Source: Symsagittifera roscoffensis (taxonomy: Eukaryota; Xenacoelomorpha; Acoela; Convolutidae). Taken from it: a stretch of DNA of 64,000 nucleotides. Shown here piece by piece: positions 60,478 through 64,000 of the stretch. Made by a program: the position numbers and the translations under genes. Numbering within the stretch: the first letter of the stretch is position 1; each line of letters starts with the position of its first letter. Location: NCBI RefSeq assembly GCF_963678635.1, contig NC_087064.1, forward strand, positions 73,347,465-73,411,464. Direction: 5' to 3'. The notes under the pieces were generated by a model. That model ran no database searches. It saw only the letters and a program-made list of their open reading frames with translations, and was not told where the DNA came from.

Positions 60478-60961
60478 CTATTTAATCGTTGTGTCATAAT
60501 TTTCATATACACGTTTCCCAGTATTGTATGTCACAATTTGTTCCGGCAAACCTACGATACGAATGTTGTCTCGGCGATTGTTGTTTTCCAAGAGTTCTAA
60601 TTCCAAATATAATTTTAGTATATTTCGGCTCTACTTTTCCAAGGTCGTCTTTAGTTTGTGTGAGAATTTCGTTCTTCGATTTAGTGGCGATTTCTTCAAC
60701 AATAGCTCGGATTGTTTCTTGCATCACTGTATCTAAACTGCTGTTAGTTTTCGGCATGGCATTTTGAAAAGCTGAATCTACGCTCTCCTTGATCGTTGAT
60801 TCAATTTTGGTCATTATGTGCTGCTCTTCCTGATTCTCTTCAAATGGACTCAACTCTAAGCATTTCCGTTTGAGATCCTGTTTTGCAATGGGTGTTTCTC
60901 CGTGATACTTCAGTGATGGAATCATCACTTTTGTGTTATCATTTTGAGTAGTCATGGCCAC
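60478..60961 (-). pseudogene. Small coiled-coil ORF upstream of LINE ORF1
   Basis: ATG 60961-60959 gives a Lys/Glu-rich coiled coil. A frameshift near 60600 leads into ENNNRRDNIRIVGLPEQ, the typical start of an L1-type ORF1 RNA-binding domain, but the frame stops at TAG 60480-60478, only about 20 codons later. The next ORF starts 14 bases downstream. It is either a genuine short first ORF of a three-ORF LINE or the stump of an older element into which the LINE inserted. Confidence 0.5.
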
Positions 60962-61369
60962 TTAGTAACAGTCACCTACTGATGTCACATTTGAAGGTTA
61001 AAAATTGGCTCAAGGGTCAGGAACACTAGCTCTTGTACTTTGTCACCTCATTCGGTAGGAGCCAGTTCGGTTCGCGTAAAACATGAGACTGCAAACCGCT
61101 TAAAGCCCTCTACCATGGATAGGTCTCTAAATACCTGAAACACGTGAACGCCATTAAAAACAGGGTCTGAAGCTTTGGTATATCACTAGTTTTATTAGAC
61201 AGTGAACCGTTGATCCATTTCAAATGGATCAACCTGAAACTCGCCTTATCTCAACATAATCACAAAATGCACTCAAGAAATTAAAATTAGGTACTAACAT
61301 AGTGACGCGAATTAAGTGAATGATTAAAGTAAAGCAATACTAGAACGTTTCTGCAATAAGTAGTCTGTT
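60962..61369. other. Non-coding stretch left of the solo LTR
   Basis: No open frame. Contains a near-perfect palindrome, GTTGATCCATTT-C-AAATGGATCAAC (61209-61233, 12 pairs). It is possibly the 5' untranslated region of the minus-strand LINE. Ends with GTT, the presumed target duplication of the solo LTR. Confidence 0.5.
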
Positions 61370-62155
61370 TGTGCCATTCTGCCAGATTGGCACCGCGTAA
61401 CCTTCCGGCACGACACGAGAATAGAAAAAGAGGCATTAGCGATAAAAAAAACTTTTGCGAAGGAGGGTCAGAATATTCTGGAATTTTGATTTTCAAAAAT
61501 TCGATTTGTGACGTCACATTTCTCAGAAACGTAAAAAACGGCCATTTTGAGCCAAAAATTGACGAAAAACAGAACAACAGCTGAAATAGTGAAAAACAGT
61601 CGTACGGGAACGATAGAAAAAACAAAGCCTCTTATCGTGACGATCACGCACGATAAGACAGCTAATTGGAGACGTTAGGTGGAAAGGAGGCTTCAGTGGG
61701 GGAAGAAGAAAAGAGCAGTACCCTCCCGTGCCACGAATTGGGAGTAATAACGACGTTATTACAGGGAAAACACGGAAGCGGAGGCTCGGCCCCCCAGAGA
61801 CATCATATGGTGGAGGACTGTAATAAACTGACTTTTTAGCTACTCTGATGTCCTGAACATTTCAATAAACACCGGTATTTTTTGTTATTTTAGGATATGA
61901 GTAGCAATCATGTAGTCTGGGAGTCCGAGACCCAGCTATGTGGTTGTATTCGCTTGATAACTGAAGCTGATTAAAAGTCGTTTGACTGATGGCTTGAACA
62001 TAGTAACTTTTTGCTTAGCCCGAAACAGACCAGAAAATCAACTGGCTAGGTCGAGACGGTGAAAAACGAGTAGAATTTAGGTAACTGACGCCGGCCAGTC
62101 GTTAATAGGTACTTTTTCTACACTCCGTCACTGTAGTATTTGGGCGAATGGTACA
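61370..62155 (+). repeat. Solo LTR of a diverged relative of the giant element
   Basis: 786 bp starting TGTGCCATTCTGCCAGATTGG and ending GGGCGAATGGTACA, collinear with the giant-element LTRs. Shared blocks: TGACGTCACATTT (61509-61521), AACGGCCATTTT, GTAGTCTGGGAGTCCGAGACCC (equal to TGGTCTGGGG...GAGACCC), ACTGGCT...GACGGTGAAAA and CCGTC. Flanked by GTT on both sides (61367-61369 and 62156-62158). It carries its own hairpins, CTTATCGTG/CACGATAAG (61631-61657) and GTAATAACG/CGTTATTAC (61744-61762), where the others have the TTGCAACTATTGT stem. No internal element remains. Confidence 0.85.
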
Positions 62156-62467
62156 GTTATTAAGAATTGTTTAAAATTGTTAATTCAAACGTTTTCGCAC
62201 ATTTTGTGCATTGTCAGGATATAACATTTTTTATTTACAATAAAATGATCAAAGATCATGTATGAAATTCAAAAAGAACATGTTAGAAATTTTTCACCAA
62301 TCACATTCTTACATCTGTTATTACGTAATCATTATTTCATCGATTATGACAATTTCCATACTTTTTTGTTACTTGAGTCATAATTTTTCGATTTGATGTT
62401 TTATCCAAACTGACATGTCAGTTTATTTTTTCAAAAATTGCAATTTTTAGTCATGTTTAAACATGTA
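62156..62467. other. Region between solo LTR and Penelope-like ORF
   Basis: 312 bp, AT-rich, no open frame. Presumably the 3' flank of the minus-strand Penelope-like element. The minus strand reads CCTGACAATGCACAAAATG then TGCGAAAACG (62218-62190), which loosely resembles the CUGANGA-stem-GAAA core of hammerhead ribozymes found in Penelope-like elements, with a mismatch in the core. Confidence 0.4.
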
Positions 62468-64000
62468 CTATAATTTTAATGTCAGCTCCCTGCTCCTGAA
62501 CTCCTCGCGCGTGTTAATTCTGGGGCGTTCTTTCCAAATATGTAAGGCCTCCAGAGTGAGGAGTTTCTGTATGTTACTTGATTGATCTATAATCTCAGAC
62601 TTAAGCTCAGCGCTCTTACCATCCCTGTCACATTCTCTCAAATGTTGCCCTACTGGCGAATCTTCCTTGTGATGCTCATCAATCCGCGTGGTCAAATGCC
62701 GGACCGTTTGTCCAACATAGGTGGAATTACATCCACTACATGTGAGCTTGTAGACCACTCTGGATTTCAAATCTTTCGCAAAGGGAGATTTAAGGGACGG
62801 TAGGCAAGTCTTGAGCTTTCTCGTAGTAAATATCACTTGGGCTCCGGCGTTTTGACGCAGTTTGGCAGCAAACCACTCCGATGCATTACCCCGGTATTGT
62901 AATGTTATAATGGGTGCACTGACCTTTAAAGGATCTTCCTTGACTGATGTTACAGTTGTTCGTGTGTCAGTTTTTCGGTCGATGATCTTATTCAACGTTC
63001 TTAATACGACACCATCTGACCATTTTTCAGGGTATTGATTATCCACCCATTGTTCTTTATTAATCTTCATTGCCTTGTCAAAGTTTTCCCATGTTGATGT
63101 GCTTCTAAAAATCCGATGAACAGTACCCTCAACTACATTGCGTTTATATTGCAATGGAGCGCAGCTTCTGAAGTTAAGGATAGTCCCAGTATCCGTTGGT
63201 TTTTGATACCATCCACATGTTACCTTTTTTCGTGAGTCCACATTAATGTTCAAATCTAGAAAGGCTAAGTCTCCGTTCGAATCCGGATTTTCGATAGTGA
63301 ATTTTAAGTTGGGGTGGAGCTCATTAGCTGCTTTTAACACTATATCTGGATCCCCCTTTACCGTCCTCACTATATCATCTACATATCTTAGGAACGCTTT
63401 GACATTTTCTGTTGGTTTTTCTTGATCTCGCTGCTCTTTACATCTCTTACAATACCAAACCATTTCTGAGATTTGCTCATATTCTTTGTCGGATAAATTA
63501 CTACACTTTAAATGGTACCAATTTAAACAAGCTTCGCATTCGATCCCCTTACTTCTGTATGTTACCCTCCGCTCGCAATCAGGGCATAGGCCATTCCGGT
63601 TTTCATTTAGCTGTGTCAACGCAGGTACTTCCTTCATTAATGCATATTCGTACTCCTTTAGCCATAAATTGGCAAGAATGACAGCAAGGGATGCACCCAT
63701 TGCCAACCCATCCTTTTGTACGTACCATAAACCATTGCATTTGAAGTGCACCTTACTTACAGCCATGTTCAACAATTTCTTCATAGTTCCGCGTGCCAGT
63801 TTAGGAGGACTAGTTTTTTCGTACAGTTTCCTCAGTGCTATATCTATTGCCTCCTTTAGTGGGACATTAGTGTACAAACTTTTGACATCCAGGGAGATAA
63901 TACTCTCATTATAGTCTAGATCTATGTTCTCTATGATCTCCCGAGCCATTTGTGTGTTTGTCTCAATGTTTGCCCCCTCAATGTTGTCAAAAAATTTGGC
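62468..64000 (-). CDS. Penelope-like element: RT with inserted PHD finger and GIY-YIG endonuclease, partial
   Basis: Open through the right edge. At least 510 codons are visible, ending at 62468. RT motifs: SLDVKSLYTNVPL (motif A), DGLAMGASLAVILANLWL (motif B), RYVDDI (motif C, YVDD 63374-63385), LAFLDLNI and YQKPTDTGTILNF. Between motifs B and C lies a complete PHD-type finger at 63440-63586 (CPDC, CEAC, H and C in WYHLKC, WYC-x2-C). The C-terminus has GIY-YIG: YKLTCSGCNSTYVGQTVRHL and a following R and H. The RT and GIY-YIG order is canonical for Penelope elements, but the PHD inside the palm is not something I know from the family. No stop or frameshift is visible, so the copy may be young. 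Confidence 0.9.
   Translation of the reverse strand, partial: AKFFDNIEGANIETNTQMAREIIENIDLDYNESIISLDVKSLYTNVPLKEAIDIALRKLYEKTSPPKLARGTMKKLLNMAVSKVHFKCNGLWYVQKDGLAMGASLAVILANLWLKEYEYALMKEVPALTQLNENRNGLCPDCERRVTYRSKGIECEACLNWYHLKCSNLSDKEYEQISEMVWYCKRCKEQRDQEKPTENVKAFLRYVDDIVRTVKGDPDIVLKAANELHPNLKFTIENPDSNGDLAFLDLNINVDSRKKVTCGWYQKPTDTGTILNFRSCAPLQYKRNVVEGTVHRIFRSTSTWENFDKAMKINKEQWVDNQYPEKWSDGVVLRTLNKIIDRKTDTRTTVTSVKEDPLKVSAPIITLQYRGNASEWFAAKLRQNAGAQVIFTTRKLKTCLPSLKSPFAKDLKSRVVYKLTCSGCNSTYVGQTVRHLTTRIDEHHKEDSPVGQHLRECDRDGKSAELKSEIIDQSSNIQKLLTLEALHIWKERPRINTREEFRSRELTLKL

Larger units (their letters stand above)
56708..60961 (-). mobile_element. LINE with PHD ORF1 and EN/RT ORF2, minus strand
   Basis: Read right to left: a small coiled-coil ORF (60961-60478), PHD ORF1 (60463-59632), TGA CTA GAA junction, endonuclease/RT ORF2 (to 56804), two small hairpins, and a (CTA)n tail whose plus-strand form TAGTAGTAG fills 56708-56725. 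Same general design as the LINE at 26479-31367 but clearly a different family. ORF2 carries two nonsense codons and a frameshift. 60962-61369 beyond it may be its 5' untranslated part. Confidence 0.85.

Noticed and set aside
61369-61584. Short open frames in the solo LTR
   Set aside because: The sequence is fully explained as LTR, and the frames are not kept in the related LTRs.

Overview
This is a 64 kb stretch of animal, probably invertebrate, nuclear DNA made almost entirely of retroelements. I see no host gene with confidence, no tRNA or rRNA gene and no bacterial signature. The metazoan call rests on the mix of elements: Ty3/gypsy-type LTR elements, LINEs with PHD-finger ORF1 proteins, and a Penelope-like element with a GIY-YIG endonuclease. 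I cannot name the species.

The dominant features are two tandem, same-orientation copies of one very large LTR retrotransposon: copy 1 at 1167-25546 (24.4 kb) and copy 2 at 32169-55961 (23.8 kb). Each has LTRs that start TGTGACATTCG and end CGAATGTTACA or close variants, a 2.7-3.0 kb leader full of a 14-bp motif (AATCCGGAGGGGTC), a first polyprotein (ORF1, about 3,200 codons: Gag, two CCHC knuckles, protease, RT, RNase H, DD35E integrase, GPY/F, acidic linker, and a macro-type domain resembling TARG1), a gap of about 370 bp, a second polyprotein (ORF2, about 2,980 codons, with an SGNH hydrolase domain and long unrecognised regions), about 820 bp of 3' untranslated DNA and the 3' LTR. Both copies are broken by stops, frameshifts and deletions, but mostly at different places, so comparing them shows the original layout. 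Differences between the ORF2 copies are mainly synonymous, so ORF2 was under protein-level selection.

The rest is nested repeats. 1-970 and 25850-26478 plus 31368-31885 are decayed minus-strand LINE remnants of one family. The second is split by a younger plus-strand LINE (26479-31367) that has an SGNH ORF, a PHD ORF1 and an endonuclease/RT ORF2. 56708-60961 is another LINE on the minus strand. In both LINEs ORF1 and ORF2 are in one frame, separated only by TGA CTA GAA, a context known for stop-codon readthrough. 61370-62155 is a solo LTR of a diverged relative of the giant family. 62468-64000 is the 3' part of a Penelope-like element whose RT carries a PHD finger between palm motifs B and C.

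Most interesting: the giant element's ORF2 and macro domain, the TGA CTA GAA junction, the PHD-containing Penelope RT, and conserved RNA-like structures (hairpin array, pseudoknot) in the LTRs.
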